Shown here piece after piece: positions 1 through 8,492 of a stretch of 29,165 bases of DNA. Position 1 is the first letter of the stretch. Each line of letters opens with the position of its first letter. The position numbers were made by a program, and so were the translations under genes. The notes beneath the pieces were generated by a model that saw only the letters and a list, made by a program, of their open reading frames with translations, did no database searches and was not told the DNA's origin. Origin of the DNA: a virus; the IMG/VR virus record IMGVR_UViG_3300042526_000719, positions 1-29,165 of that record; one strand, written 5' to 3'.

Positions 1-159
1 AGTTCCTATACTAATTTTTTGCCCTACGTTTATAGTGATTCCATTGTCAAATTCAGCTAGAACTATCTTTTCAGATTCATCCAACTTAAACTCTCCATTG
101 CACCCAATAACTCTAAGAGCTAAAGTGTCAGCAATTTCTATTCCTTTGACTGTGTTCAT
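1..159 (-). CDS. Partial unknown protein (N-terminal 53 residues)
   Basis: The minus strand holds an ATG at 157-159 followed by 53 sense codons running off the left edge. The protein begins MNTVKGIEIADTLALRVIGC and is otherwise unrecognised: mixed beta-type composition, no signal peptide, no obvious catalytic motif. Its ATG overlaps the TGA of the upstream exonuclease gene (156-158), the ATGA arrangement typical of translational coupling, so it probably belongs to the replication operon. The fold cannot be judged from this fragment. Confidence 0.7.
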   Translation of the reverse strand, partial: MNTVKGIEIADTLALRVIGCNGEFKLDESEKIVLAEFDNGITINVGQKISIGT

Positions 160-965
160 CCCCATAGCTCAAGCTTTTCTAAAATGTGATGCTTCTGTAT
201 AGGTGGTAAAGTTATCCCTAATCTTTCTAAGTCTGCTGTATTCCTCAGAACATATACTAAATCAAAGGTTTCCTTGAACCTATCAATAGCGACTTTTTCA
301 GTTATACCTGGAATCTCTAAGTAAAGCTTCAGTACTTGCAAAGGAAAATCATCTGAAAAAGTATCTAAAAGAGCCTTCTCTGCTGTCTTCATTCCTGCTC
401 CAGGAACACCTGGAATTCCATCTACACTGTCTCCTGCAATAGATTGTAACCATAAAAACTCTCGTGCTTCAGACTCAGAGGTAATTACAAAATCATTCTT
501 CTGATAATTGTAATGTTTCCCAGGTATCTGTTTCAGTACATCCTTGTCTGGACTGCAAATAGTAGATTCTGTACTGGAATACAGAGCTACTAAATCATCA
601 GCCTCTAAAGGTGCTACTTCATAAAATCCCCAGAATCTTTGTGCATAAGCTTTCAAAGCATAAAACAGGACCGGGGTTTCTCTCCCAGTCCTGTTTCCTT
701 TGTAAGGTCGAGTCTTGCTTATATCTTTTCGAAATACCGCCTTAGAGTCCGTAAAGAACCCTGCATAAGTAGAACACTTTGTTTGCTGAAGTATGCTGAT
801 TACAAACTTATCAAATCCAAGTTTTATATCGTCAAAACTTGTATCCACTTTAAGGCTGTAATATAGCATACTGTCCGCATCAATTAAGGCTATTCTAGAA
901 TCGTCCTTTGAAAATACAGTTACATCTACTTCATTCACCAAATTCCTACTAACTATCTCTAACAT
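156..965 (-). CDS. 5'-3' exonuclease / flap endonuclease (PolA N-terminal-like)
   Basis: A 269-residue FEN-type nuclease that would remove 5' flaps and RNA primers during phage replication. The first acidic motif IDADS lies at about residues 28-32, EADD at 121-124 and SPDKD at 138-142. The helix-3-turn-helix signature GDSVDGIPGVPGAG is at 178-191. These are the classic metal-binding and DNA-backbone contacts of T5 exonuclease and the Pol I 5' nuclease domain. It is a stand-alone protein, consistent with the separate polymerase at 12968-14842, which lacks this domain. It follows the rIIB-like gene by 33 bases, and the start is preceded by a purine run (AGAGGAAG). Confidence 0.93.
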   Translation of the reverse strand: MLEIVSRNLVNEVDVTVFSKDDSRIALIDADSMLYYSLKVDTSFDDIKLGFDKFVISILQQTKCSTYAGFFTDSKAVFRKDISKTRPYKGNRTGRETPVLFYALKAYAQRFWGFYEVAPLEADDLVALYSSTESTICSPDKDVLKQIPGKHYNYQKNDFVITSESEAREFLWLQSIAGDSVDGIPGVPGAGMKTAEKALLDTFSDDFPLQVLKLYLEIPGITEKVAIDRFKETFDLVYVLRNTADLERLGITLPPIQKHHILEKLELWG

Positions 966-998
966 CTTCCTCTATTTTTGGTGAAATAGTACATTCTG

Positions 999-2162
999 TT
1001 AAGATAAAGCGTTCTGTTCGTCAAGTGTTGCTACTACTTTAGCAATCTCATCAAGACGTAATTTAGTAGCTTCCTCCAACATCTTACCCCATTCTTCATC
1101 AGTAAGTTTAGCATACTTAGATGAATGATAGATAGAACCGTTTACACCAGCCAAAGAACTATGTACAAAATACTGCTTGCAACGAATAGCTCCAGTTTGA
1201 TCATCTGGAACAGCACCTACGTGCATAGGGTCGATAAATACATTGTGTATCTCACCTGAATACCCTGAGATGTAAATTAAACCTCCTACATGAAGACCTG
1301 GAACACAACTAACATTATCGTTTGTGTTTACTTGCTCCCATGAATCTAGAGCATGTATACACCCAACTTTAATGAAGTGTCCAAGTTTATCAAAACCATT
1401 AGGCCCAACACAAGAGAATTCATCTCCACCACTACCCATCATTGCAGGTTCGAATAAACGCTCCTCTACAAATTCAGGTAGTCCTTCAGATGTAATTTCA
1501 CCAGTATTCACATCAAATGTGCGAGCATAACGTGGCTTTATAACAGGTTCTCCGTCCTCATCTGCTACAAACTTGTGCAAGATTTCTCTAGAAACTTTAT
1601 ACCCATTCAAAAGACCTTCATTAGTAATCTTCATCTGATACACAGTTGCTTTCTCAGCTGCTATCTCTGGAGAAAACCCTGCATCCAAGAACTCATTGTA
1701 CATCTTTGGATGTTGATACTTCAAGTTTACGAAATTGAAGAACTTCTCTGCAAAATAACTCCCTTTCTTCTTCAAATTAGGGTTACGAAGAAACCTCACC
1801 CACATACGTACGATAGGCATAAAGTCTACCCCTTTGTCTTGACTGTCAAGAATCCTATCCACTAAAGCTTGTGGGAGAGCTACAGAACTTACTACTTTAT
1901 TATGTACTAGATGATAAGTCCCTGTCTTAGAATTGTACTTCAATAATGGACAAGCAGACTCCACCAAGTCTTCAGATGTTTTAGACAAGAAAGCCTTAAG
2001 CTCATCTGCAATTGCATTGTATTCTTTCACGGTTGTTACACCCTCCAAAGTATCTTCGAAAGCCTTGATGGCATCATAAGTTTCTTTAGAGAAAGGAGTT
2101 GAATACGATTCCTCCCCAATTGTTATAGAGATATTATCTCCAATTACTGCATACGTTAGCAT
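999..2162 (-). CDS. rIIB: rIIB-like protein
   Basis: A 387-residue protein resembling phage T4 rIIB. The recognisable part is the central region with a LLNGYKVSREI-type segment, and the later block around residues 270-330 containing VSCVPGLHVGGLIYISGYSG and then VFIDPMHVGAVP, the conserved core of the family. In T4, rIIB acts with rIIA at the membrane in exclusion and lysis-timing phenotypes; the biochemical function is not settled. Here it lies 11 bases downstream of the rIIA-like gene, the same pairing as in T4, which strengthens the call. It is longer than T4 rIIB, with extra sequence at the N-terminus. Confidence 0.85.
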   Translation of the reverse strand: MLTYAVIGDNISITIGEESYSTPFSKETYDAIKAFEDTLEGVTTVKEYNAIADELKAFLSKTSEDLVESACPLLKYNSKTGTYHLVHNKVVSSVALPQALVDRILDSQDKGVDFMPIVRMWVRFLRNPNLKKKGSYFAEKFFNFVNLKYQHPKMYNEFLDAGFSPEIAAEKATVYQMKITNEGLLNGYKVSREILHKFVADEDGEPVIKPRYARTFDVNTGEITSEGLPEFVEERLFEPAMMGSGGDEFSCVGPNGFDKLGHFIKVGCIHALDSWEQVNTNDNVSCVPGLHVGGLIYISGYSGEIHNVFIDPMHVGAVPDDQTGAIRCKQYFVHSSLAGVNGSIYHSSKYAKLTDEEWGKMLEEATKLRLDEIAKVVATLDEQNALS

Positions 2163-2173
2163 ATTTATTTTGA

Positions 2174-4912
2174 TTAAATTGTTAATTCACTTTCTACTAA
2201 TTCCATCTCCATTTCAGAAGATATTTCTTCAGCACCCCACTTCCAACCATCTCTGTTCTTGTACTTCAGATACCCTAAGATTTCTGAAATAGAATCTTGA
2301 TTGTTAAAAGCAGACCTTTCTACTCTTGCCAACAATTGTCCAACACCAAGATTGTAGTCATAAAGCTCCTTTGCAAGTTCCAAATACTCTACATCAATAA
2401 CATCAGCACCTGTTATATCTGTAAAGATAAACCTTTGAAAGCTTTCTTGCATCAATTCCTCTTTAGAAGGATTTGATTCACAGAACAATTGGAAATCATA
2501 TAAACTACGAAGTTTAGTTACAAGTTCGTTAGCATTATATCCCCTATTAAATAAGTTTAAACCATCAACTTTTTTCCTGTAATTTTCGTATTTTACATAC
2601 TTGTCATAAATTACAGAATCTACATTTGAAAATTTATCCATGTAATCTATAGATGGACAATCTTTAAAGATTTCTTGGCAAAGAATCACAGTAAATGCAT
2701 ACTTTAAAGCTGGATGAATAGAAATCTTGCTCCCAACTCTATTGTAAAGTAACTCACTAAAATGTGAAATATTCCCTCCATTTGAAAGCACTTTTTTCAA
2801 TAAAGATTCACTTAATTGTACAACACTAATTTCTGGAAGGTCAATCCTAGAGTTGCGTTTTAAGTTAACGTCATTGTTTCGCATATTTACTGGGATAGAC
2901 AAAGAATAGAATGCAATACTATCTTGATAAGCATACCTACTGGTATATTTAGAAAATCCTATTTGCATTAAAGATAAGAATCCTTGCATTTCTTCTTTCT
3001 CATCAGAAGTATAGTAGTACAATGGGTGAGAAGGATTGATAAGTTCATCCATTTTAGGCTCAACTTTATCTGCAACCCACTCGTATGCCCTACTCTTATA
3101 CTCTTGACGCATTGTAAATGCAACTTCCTTCCCTTCTAAGAACCTTAAGTAAGATGGGGAAAGTGTATCTCCTTTCTGAGACTCAGCTTCTTGAAAAGCT
3201 TCTTCTACATGGTCAGGGACTACAACATCCGCATATCGTTTAACAGACGGGTCTGCTATAAGATACTGCATTGCTGCTCTAGCTACTCCTACCCTGTTGC
3301 TGATGATAAATGCAGAACTTTCTGGATAAGCAATTTTAATTTGAGCTATCCATTCGTCAGACATACTTACATCTTTCACACAAATGATAGTTTCCAATCT
3401 AAGTTCTTTGCACAAATACATATTCTTGGACTTACTGTAATTTCCGTCCTTGATGTAAATGTTTTCAAATGCTCCGAACTCAGTTAGAGAATTCATCTCT
3501 GTAATAGAAACAACTCCTTTGTAGTTTACAGTTACCTTCTCAAACTGTAGGGCCCCAAACACAGTACTTATGTCCTTGTACATAATCTCAGGATTCAACG
3601 GAAATCTGGGGCTAATAGATGTACTTTCTACAATAGCAGATAATCTCCCCAATGTCGTGTTTGACCTAAACCTATGTGTAGAAAAGATTGCAGAACAAGC
3701 TTTTATCCAAGGTATAAATTCTGTAGAACCACTCAACTCTTCAGTTACAATTTGAGTTGCTTCAACTTCAGCTGCTTTAATTACTCCTAAAACGTATGCT
3801 TTTGTTGCATCATCCCAAATGACTTTCTCACGCGAAGGAGTGACTGACACGCCCTCTTGAATTACTACTTCTACTCCATTCTCATCCCTGTATGACTGCT
3901 TAATTGGGCACTTAAATCCTACAGAACCGTGCAATTCTTGTAACTCCAACTCCTTAAAGTCAATCAACCCATAATTTATACCAGCTGGGTCTTTTGGGCT
4001 CTTTACAATTACAATGTGAGGTTTAGTAAACACTTCCCTTTCACTCAAAATAAGAGCGTTAGAAGAATAGATAACTTTCTCTGCAGTCTTTGTACGAGTT
4101 TTACTTGAACCAAATTCATTATCTACAATTTCATAGTAGATGTTGTTGACATACAACAATTGGTCTCGTACAGCCTCTGTAAATAGGTTTCTATTGTGTC
4201 TTTTTACCCCAAATGAAATCGTAGTTCCATTGGTTTCATCTGTATCTTCATAATAGACTTTCAATCCATCTGAAAATACGATAAATTTGTTCTCTTGCCC
4301 TGTAATTAAGTTTAACCTTGGTACAGTAAACATACTCTTATATGGATAACAAGTACAAAGGAATAGTCTCCCATTGTGTACTGTACGCATATTGTATGCT
4401 GGCACTCCAGTTGAGAATGCTGCTTTGGCGCCCAAGCCAAAAGCCCCGAAGCCTTCAGAAGAATTCCTTTTGGAACTGAACCCCAGAGAAAGTATACCTT
4501 CAAGCCTCTTATCTCCCAATCCTACACCTTTATCTATTACTTCAAATAGATCGCAGAATCCACCTCCAGAGTTCTGAGTGTACCGTAATAGTACTTCATT
4601 ATGTTCTGAGTCTAAATGAGGTAGAGAATAGTAAGAACTGTCAAAATTAGAATCTTCGTACTGTTCTCCAGAACGAGTGATGTAATAATCTGATGCTTGC
4701 TTCTGTCCTGACAGTATTTCTATGGCTATTTCCTTCTCTCTTTGTGCATCCCATGCGTTTGCAGCCAATTCTCGAACAGTTGAAGGTATAGGAGTAGAGT
4801 ACTGTGATGCTTGAAGCACATCATAAATCATCTTTTGGGCTCCGACATTTATCTTTTTGTCTACTCCAGAGCCTGAGGAGACAAAGTCTTGATCTATTGT
4901 TTTTATACTCAT
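2174..4912 (-). CDS. rIIA: rIIA-like GHKL ATPase
   Basis: A 912-residue protein with an N-terminal GHKL (Hsp90/gyrase/MutL-type) ATP-binding fold. The N-box is RELAANAWDA at residues 47-56, with E48 and N52 as expected catalytic and Mg-binding residues. The G1 box is DKGVG at 127-131, and the glycine-rich lid GFGAFGLGAKAA is at 154-165. The long C-terminal part is unrecognised, matching rIIA family architecture. Its ATG overlaps the stop of the nuclease gene upstream (ATGA) and rIIB follows directly. In T4 the pair affects superinfection exclusion and the host membrane; the role here is inferred from pairing and fold. Confidence 0.88.
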   Translation of the reverse strand: MSIKTIDQDFVSSGSGVDKKINVGAQKMIYDVLQASQYSTPIPSTVRELAANAWDAQREKEIAIEILSGQKQASDYYITRSGEQYEDSNFDSSYYSLPHLDSEHNEVLLRYTQNSGGGFCDLFEVIDKGVGLGDKRLEGILSLGFSSKRNSSEGFGAFGLGAKAAFSTGVPAYNMRTVHNGRLFLCTCYPYKSMFTVPRLNLITGQENKFIVFSDGLKVYYEDTDETNGTTISFGVKRHNRNLFTEAVRDQLLYVNNIYYEIVDNEFGSSKTRTKTAEKVIYSSNALILSEREVFTKPHIVIVKSPKDPAGINYGLIDFKELELQELHGSVGFKCPIKQSYRDENGVEVVIQEGVSVTPSREKVIWDDATKAYVLGVIKAAEVEATQIVTEELSGSTEFIPWIKACSAIFSTHRFRSNTTLGRLSAIVESTSISPRFPLNPEIMYKDISTVFGALQFEKVTVNYKGVVSITEMNSLTEFGAFENIYIKDGNYSKSKNMYLCKELRLETIICVKDVSMSDEWIAQIKIAYPESSAFIISNRVGVARAAMQYLIADPSVKRYADVVVPDHVEEAFQEAESQKGDTLSPSYLRFLEGKEVAFTMRQEYKSRAYEWVADKVEPKMDELINPSHPLYYYTSDEKEEMQGFLSLMQIGFSKYTSRYAYQDSIAFYSLSIPVNMRNNDVNLKRNSRIDLPEISVVQLSESLLKKVLSNGGNISHFSELLYNRVGSKISIHPALKYAFTVILCQEIFKDCPSIDYMDKFSNVDSVIYDKYVKYENYRKKVDGLNLFNRGYNANELVTKLRSLYDFQLFCESNPSKEELMQESFQRFIFTDITGADVIDVEYLELAKELYDYNLGVGQLLARVERSAFNNQDSISEILGYLKYKNRDGWKWGAEEISSEMEMELVESELTI

Positions 4913-5364
4913 TTTTGTGAATCAATAATGTTTTGAATTGTAATATCCACATCAGCTTTACAAGTAGGGAGGTAAAGAGTTGGGAGGACAAAGAGAACCT
5001 CATTTGGGTCTTCTAAGAACTTCTTAAACAATTTCCATCTCAAAGGAAAGCTTTCATTGGGCCTACCTTTTACTTCAATAATCCACTTCCCGTGTGGGTC
5101 TGTGAAATCTGGAGTGTAAGTAATAGGCTGCACCCTGATGTTGTTCTTTTTCTTGAAAACCTTATTCTTATGCTCCCAGTAATCCAAAGTTGGGAGGAAA
5201 CCAGGGACTAAGCAATAAGAGTTTTGTTCATAAGCAAGTGGAATGTTGTTTGCTTTCAATTGTTTATAGGTGTAAGCCTCAAGCATTGATTTAAAATTTA
5301 TTCCATCCACTATAGTAGGCTTGCTTATTACTATCTGCCTACCTTTCTTCTTTTTAAATGCCAT
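4909..5364 (-). CDS. T7 endonuclease I-like Holliday junction resolvase (PD-(D/E)XK)
   Basis: A 151-residue nuclease with the layout of T7 endonuclease I. A SMLEAY segment carries E29, TPDF carries D86, and IEVKG carries E97 and K99, giving the expected E-(x)n-D-(x)10-E-x-K active site. The basic N-terminus (AFKKKKGRQ) would favour DNA contact. It sits between primase and rIIA, overlapping the primase gene by 11 bases and the rIIA gene by 4. Likely function is cleavage of branched DNA (replication or recombination intermediates). Other small PD-(D/E)XK families cannot be fully excluded, but the spacing of the four residues favours endonuclease I. Confidence 0.8.
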   Translation of the reverse strand: MAFKKKKGRQIVISKPTIVDGINFKSMLEAYTYKQLKANNIPLAYEQNSYCLVPGFLPTLDYWEHKNKVFKKKNNIRVQPITYTPDFTDPHGKWIIEVKGRPNESFPLRWKLFKKFLEDPNEVLFVLPTLYLPTCKADVDITIQNIIDSQK

Positions 5365-6331
5365 GTAATACTTGTTTGAGGGTTTCTAACCCATGATTTT
5401 TAACTAAATCTGAAGGGTCTTTGCTCAGATACTTTGAATCTATACACACATTAAGTAATTCATACTTATCTGCAATCTTTTCCCCCATTACTTGACCTGT
5501 GTTTGGCTCTTTGTGAAAGTCATTGTCATAGATAACTATGATTTTACTGAATTTCTTCTTCAAATGAAGTATGAGCTTTTCTGGTGGTAATAACGTCTCG
5601 GATTGTAAAGCTATAGATGGGATTCCTGCAGAGTGTAGAGACAAAGCATCCTTCAGAGAGGATGTAAGAGCACATATTCGTCCAGAACAAGGTAAAAGAG
5701 AATATCCTTGGATGTCATTCTTACCTGTGTTTGAAAACCATTTACCATCTGTAAGTTCTGGGGAGTAAATCTTAATCCTTGGGTAAAACTCACAATACGC
5801 ATAGCAATGTTTTGGTGCATGATACCTTGTCCCATTTATCCAATAGTGAGATATGGGTTGTATATGCGCTTGCTCTGCTAAGTTTTTGCTTACTCCAAAC
5901 ATACTCCAGAAATCTACATCTGAGGTTTTCCAATCTCTAGATTTGATTAAGAGGATTGCTTTTTGTACTGGCCGTGCAGTGTAAGTTACTGCTCTTGAAG
6001 CTACACTTAAAGTCCCTCCACTTAAACCTAAACAGAAATCTCTGTCTATTAAAACTAAAGCTTCCTTGAAAGTAATCCTGTACTTAAACATGATGTAAGC
6101 AAATACATCAAAGCTATGCTCTCTTGCCCCGTAATCTAAGTATCTTAAACATGTGTCACCTTCAAAGATTACTGCACTTGCAACTGGGTCATTTCTAAAT
6201 TCTGATTTAAACTTAGCCCCAAATTTTATAAAGTTTCTACAGTAATGTCTGAAGATAGTTTCCTCTGAAAGTCTAGCATAAACCTCTTCTTTAGTAAGAT
6301 TTGCATTACTATCTCTGTTAGTTACAGCCAT
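5354..6331 (-). CDS. DNA primase (Toprim domain, zinc-ribbon cysteines absent)
   Basis: A 325-residue phage primase. The Toprim region spans about residues 218-300: ALTSSLKDAL at 221-230, then the acidic YDND motif at 268-271. The N-terminal segment (about 40-95) has the shape of a primase zinc ribbon (FRNDP, then YLDYG, then a helical FAYIMF segment) but lacks the paired Cys/His ligands. In motif I the usual glutamate position before LKDAL reads Ser, a form I recall from other phage primases. It would make RNA primers for the DnaB-type helicase at 8493. It is separated from the upstream SSB gene by a terminator-like hairpin. Confidence 0.85.
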   Translation of the reverse strand: MAVTNRDSNANLTKEEVYARLSEETIFRHYCRNFIKFGAKFKSEFRNDPVASAVIFEGDTCLRYLDYGAREHSFDVFAYIMFKYRITFKEALVLIDRDFCLGLSGGTLSVASRAVTYTARPVQKAILLIKSRDWKTSDVDFWSMFGVSKNLAEQAHIQPISHYWINGTRYHAPKHCYAYCEFYPRIKIYSPELTDGKWFSNTGKNDIQGYSLLPCSGRICALTSSLKDALSLHSAGIPSIALQSETLLPPEKLILHLKKKFSKIIVIYDNDFHKEPNTGQVMGEKIADKYELLNVCIDSKYLSKDPSDLVKNHGLETLKQVLHGI

Positions 6332-6366
6332 TAGAAATTTAGATTAAAAGTGAAATAAAATGTGAA

Positions 6367-6396
6367 GGGGGATAAAAGTAAATACCTCTATCCCCC
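6367..6396 (-). terminator. Terminator-like hairpin after the SSB gene
   Basis: GGGGGATA (6367-6374) pairs perfectly with TATCCCCC (6389-6396), an 8-bp stem with a 14-base loop. On the minus strand it is followed by a T-rich stretch (TTCACATTTTATT). It lies in the only sizeable gap (93 bases) between the SSB-like gene and primase. It could end or attenuate transcription, making the abundant SSB message separate from primase. Confidence 0.6.
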
Positions 6397-6424
6397 AATC
6401 ACATAATTAACTTAACCTAAACTA

Positions 6425-7237
6425 CTAAAAAGGAAGATCGTCTGTGTCGTCATCCCAATCTCCTGCTGCAGTAGTTGCTGTAACAGAAGGAGCAAATTTA
6501 GGTTTAGTATCTGGAGCTGTTGCAGAACCAGTGTACTCAGTCCACTCTATAGTGTAATCACCTTTGATAGCACCATAGTCCTCATTAAGAGCTTTGATGA
6601 ACAAATCTGTTCTCTTTGGCTTGATACGACCAAAATGACGAGTGTAAACTGCTTGGTACTTACCATCACGAACATACACAAGTACATTTACACTATTCCC
6701 AGAAAGTATAGAGATAAGTGCACGTAACTCTGACACATTACCTTTAGAGATTGCATCTACAGTGTCCAAGAAAATCTCGTCACCTGTAGCTACGTTTGCC
6801 CAAGCTCTTACGAACTCAGTCACCATATCCATACCTCTTGGAATGGCATAAGATGTTTCAGGATTCTTGTACCAATCAGGTAAGTTTGAAGCATCTATAG
6901 TACCATCTGATAAGATTGGTGCCCAAGTGTTGTCACCTGTACGGTTGTACCACTTTACTTTACCAGTAGTAGATTTCCAAGGACCTGAATTGACAAGAAA
7001 TTCACAAGGAACTTTTACATCATCATTGCCAAGCCAGAATACTATTTTCTGTACTGGCCCATCACCTTTACCGAAATCTACCACATAGTTAGGTTCCTTC
7101 TGAAACATAACTCCCATTGCTTGCAATGCTGCAAGATTAGGGTTTACAGCTAGAACTTTCATTGCAGTAATACCTGTGTAGAGTTTACCACCTGCTCCTG
7201 CTACTTGATCTTCTGAATTATTAGATTTAATTGCCAT
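6425..7237 (-). CDS. Single-stranded DNA-binding protein
   Basis: A 270-residue protein whose strongest signature is its acidic C-terminal tail, DWDDDTDDLPF, matching the DDxxPF-type tip that SSB proteins use to recruit replication partners. The body is beta-rich with aromatic residues (VFWLGNDD, GDNTWAP, WYKNPE) but no clear OB-fold motif that I can align by eye. It sits in the replication operon between primase and a partner gene 7 bases upstream. It is longer than bacterial SSB, as many phage SSBs are. The SSB role is inferred from tail, size and context. Confidence 0.75.
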   Translation of the reverse strand: MAIKSNNSEDQVAGAGGKLYTGITAMKVLAVNPNLAALQAMGVMFQKEPNYVVDFGKGDGPVQKIVFWLGNDDVKVPCEFLVNSGPWKSTTGKVKWYNRTGDNTWAPILSDGTIDASNLPDWYKNPETSYAIPRGMDMVTEFVRAWANVATGDEIFLDTVDAISKGNVSELRALISILSGNSVNVLVYVRDGKYQAVYTRHFGRIKPKRTDLFIKALNEDYGAIKGDYTIEWTEYTGSATAPDTKPKFAPSVTATTAAGDWDDDTDDLPF

Positions 7238-7244
7238 TTTTAAT

Positions 7245-7727
7245 TTAGTTTAAAGATTCGTTTAAGTTTAAAACTTCCTCTGCAGTATCGTTGCTGTCCC
7301 AATCTGTATCATCTGGAAAAGCTTGTGCCGGTACAAAATCAGAGTTTGTAGTAGTTGATGCTACAGTTGTATCTACAGTTGTTGCACTACGTATGATTGT
7401 AGATGCAGTTGGTGTAGGTGTAGTTGTAGCCTCTGTAGTTCCTCTGAACATGAAAGGCAAGAGTTTCACTTTAGCAACTTTCTTACCCTTCAATGCTGGG
7501 TCTTTGAACATCATATCTACCATCCAATCTTCGAATGGACATACTGTTCCTATAGCGTCAATGTAAGCATATTTCAATGCTATGCCTGGACGGTCAATAC
7601 CCATTGCAAGATCCTGAAGAATCATTCCTGGTGTTACTTCTGTTACTATTGTGCAACCTGATAGGTCACGCATTCCTTCGATTACAGCTGTTGTAGAGGG
7701 CTGTGACTCTGTTCCTTGAACTCCCAT
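7245..7727 (-). CDS. Unknown protein paired with SSB
   Basis: A 160-residue protein of unknown family. Residues 1-95 form a compact-looking domain (VTPGMILQDLAMGIDRPGIA, then CPFEDWMVDMMFKDP). It is followed by a Thr/Ala/Ser-rich low-complexity linker (about 96-127) and an acidic tail FPDDTDWDSNDTAEE. The linker-plus-acidic-tail design echoes the adjacent SSB, which starts 7 bases downstream, so the two may be made together and may share binding partners. No catalytic motif is visible. A replication or recombination accessory role is inference from position only. Confidence 0.65.
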   Translation of the reverse strand: MGVQGTESQPSTTAVIEGMRDLSGCTIVTEVTPGMILQDLAMGIDRPGIALKYAYIDAIGTVCPFEDWMVDMMFKDPALKGKKVAKVKLLPFMFRGTTEATTTPTPTASTIIRSATTVDTTVASTTTNSDFVPAQAFPDDTDWDSNDTAEEVLNLNESLN

Positions 7728-7766
7728 TGTTTAATTGATTTATTGGTTTATTTGTTGATTAAAAGT

Positions 7767-8471
7767 TTAATTTATTCCGTAGTACTCTCGTACTGTTTTT
7801 GTCACAGCATTCAAATCATTACCGATTTTTAAGTCTGTAAACATGCCCATTGGACTTTTCGCTGTTGAATCCCCAGAATTCTGAGTTACAAAGTGATTCC
7901 ATGGGACTTTCTTTCCTTCAGCAAGTTGCATTTCTACATCAGCCATGAGGACGATTGTGAACATACCTTCCAGGGTAACCACATTATCCACCATTTTGCC
8001 AATCGTTTTCGCTTTGAGTCTTCTAACTCCACTTGCATCAGTAACCTCCTCCGTGTGAGTGAGATAGTAAATAATCAGGTCATCTCTTAGATCTTCAGAG
8101 ATTCTTGACATCTCCCAAATTGCTTTGCCAATCTGACTAAACTTATCGAAGCCCTTCACATCTACTTTCCGCATGTACTCATTTGCAGCACAATACTGCC
8201 AATCATCCACTACGATAGTCTTTATATTAGGCATCTTCTCACTCACATGGCGAAGGACCTTGAGAATCGTAGGAACGTCATCAGAACAGAACATATTCCC
8301 TGTACTTGGTGACTTACCAGCTTGCACTTTCACGTATTCTTTCCCCTCCCTGAAAGGAAGAGGTTTACCTTGTACATTGATAATGTACGTACTCTTTGGA
8401 TCAAGCGTTCGCATGGAGGTACTCTTCCCTGCTCCCGATGCTCCGATTATACAAATTCCTATTGCACCCAT
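7767..8471 (-). CDS. P-loop ATPase, Sak4/RecA-like recombination protein
   Basis: A 234-residue nucleotide-binding protein. The Walker A motif GASGAGKS is at about residues 10-17 and the Walker B strand TIVVDDW near 83-89. It matches the short phage AAA_24/Sak4-type ATPases often found beside SSB genes and thought to act in single-strand annealing or recombination. The start is placed at the ATG at 8471; a longer frame to 8480 would need a TTG start. The gene follows the DnaB-like helicase by 21 bases and precedes the SSB pair. RecA-like or RAD52-like subtype cannot be settled by eye. Confidence 0.8.
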   Translation of the reverse strand: MGAIGICIIGASGAGKSTSMRTLDPKSTYIINVQGKPLPFREGKEYVKVQAGKSPSTGNMFCSDDVPTILKVLRHVSEKMPNIKTIVVDDWQYCAANEYMRKVDVKGFDKFSQIGKAIWEMSRISEDLRDDLIIYYLTHTEEVTDASGVRRLKAKTIGKMVDNVVTLEGMFTIVLMADVEMQLAEGKKVPWNHFVTQNSGDSTAKSPMGMFTDLKIGNDLNAVTKTVREYYGIN

Positions 8472-8492
8472 TGGTTTCAATTTTTTAAAGGT

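Noticed and set aside
4312-4577. Short ORFs on both strands inside the rIIA-like gene
   Set aside because: The rIIA frame is continuous with conserved GHKL motifs here, so these are shadow frames.
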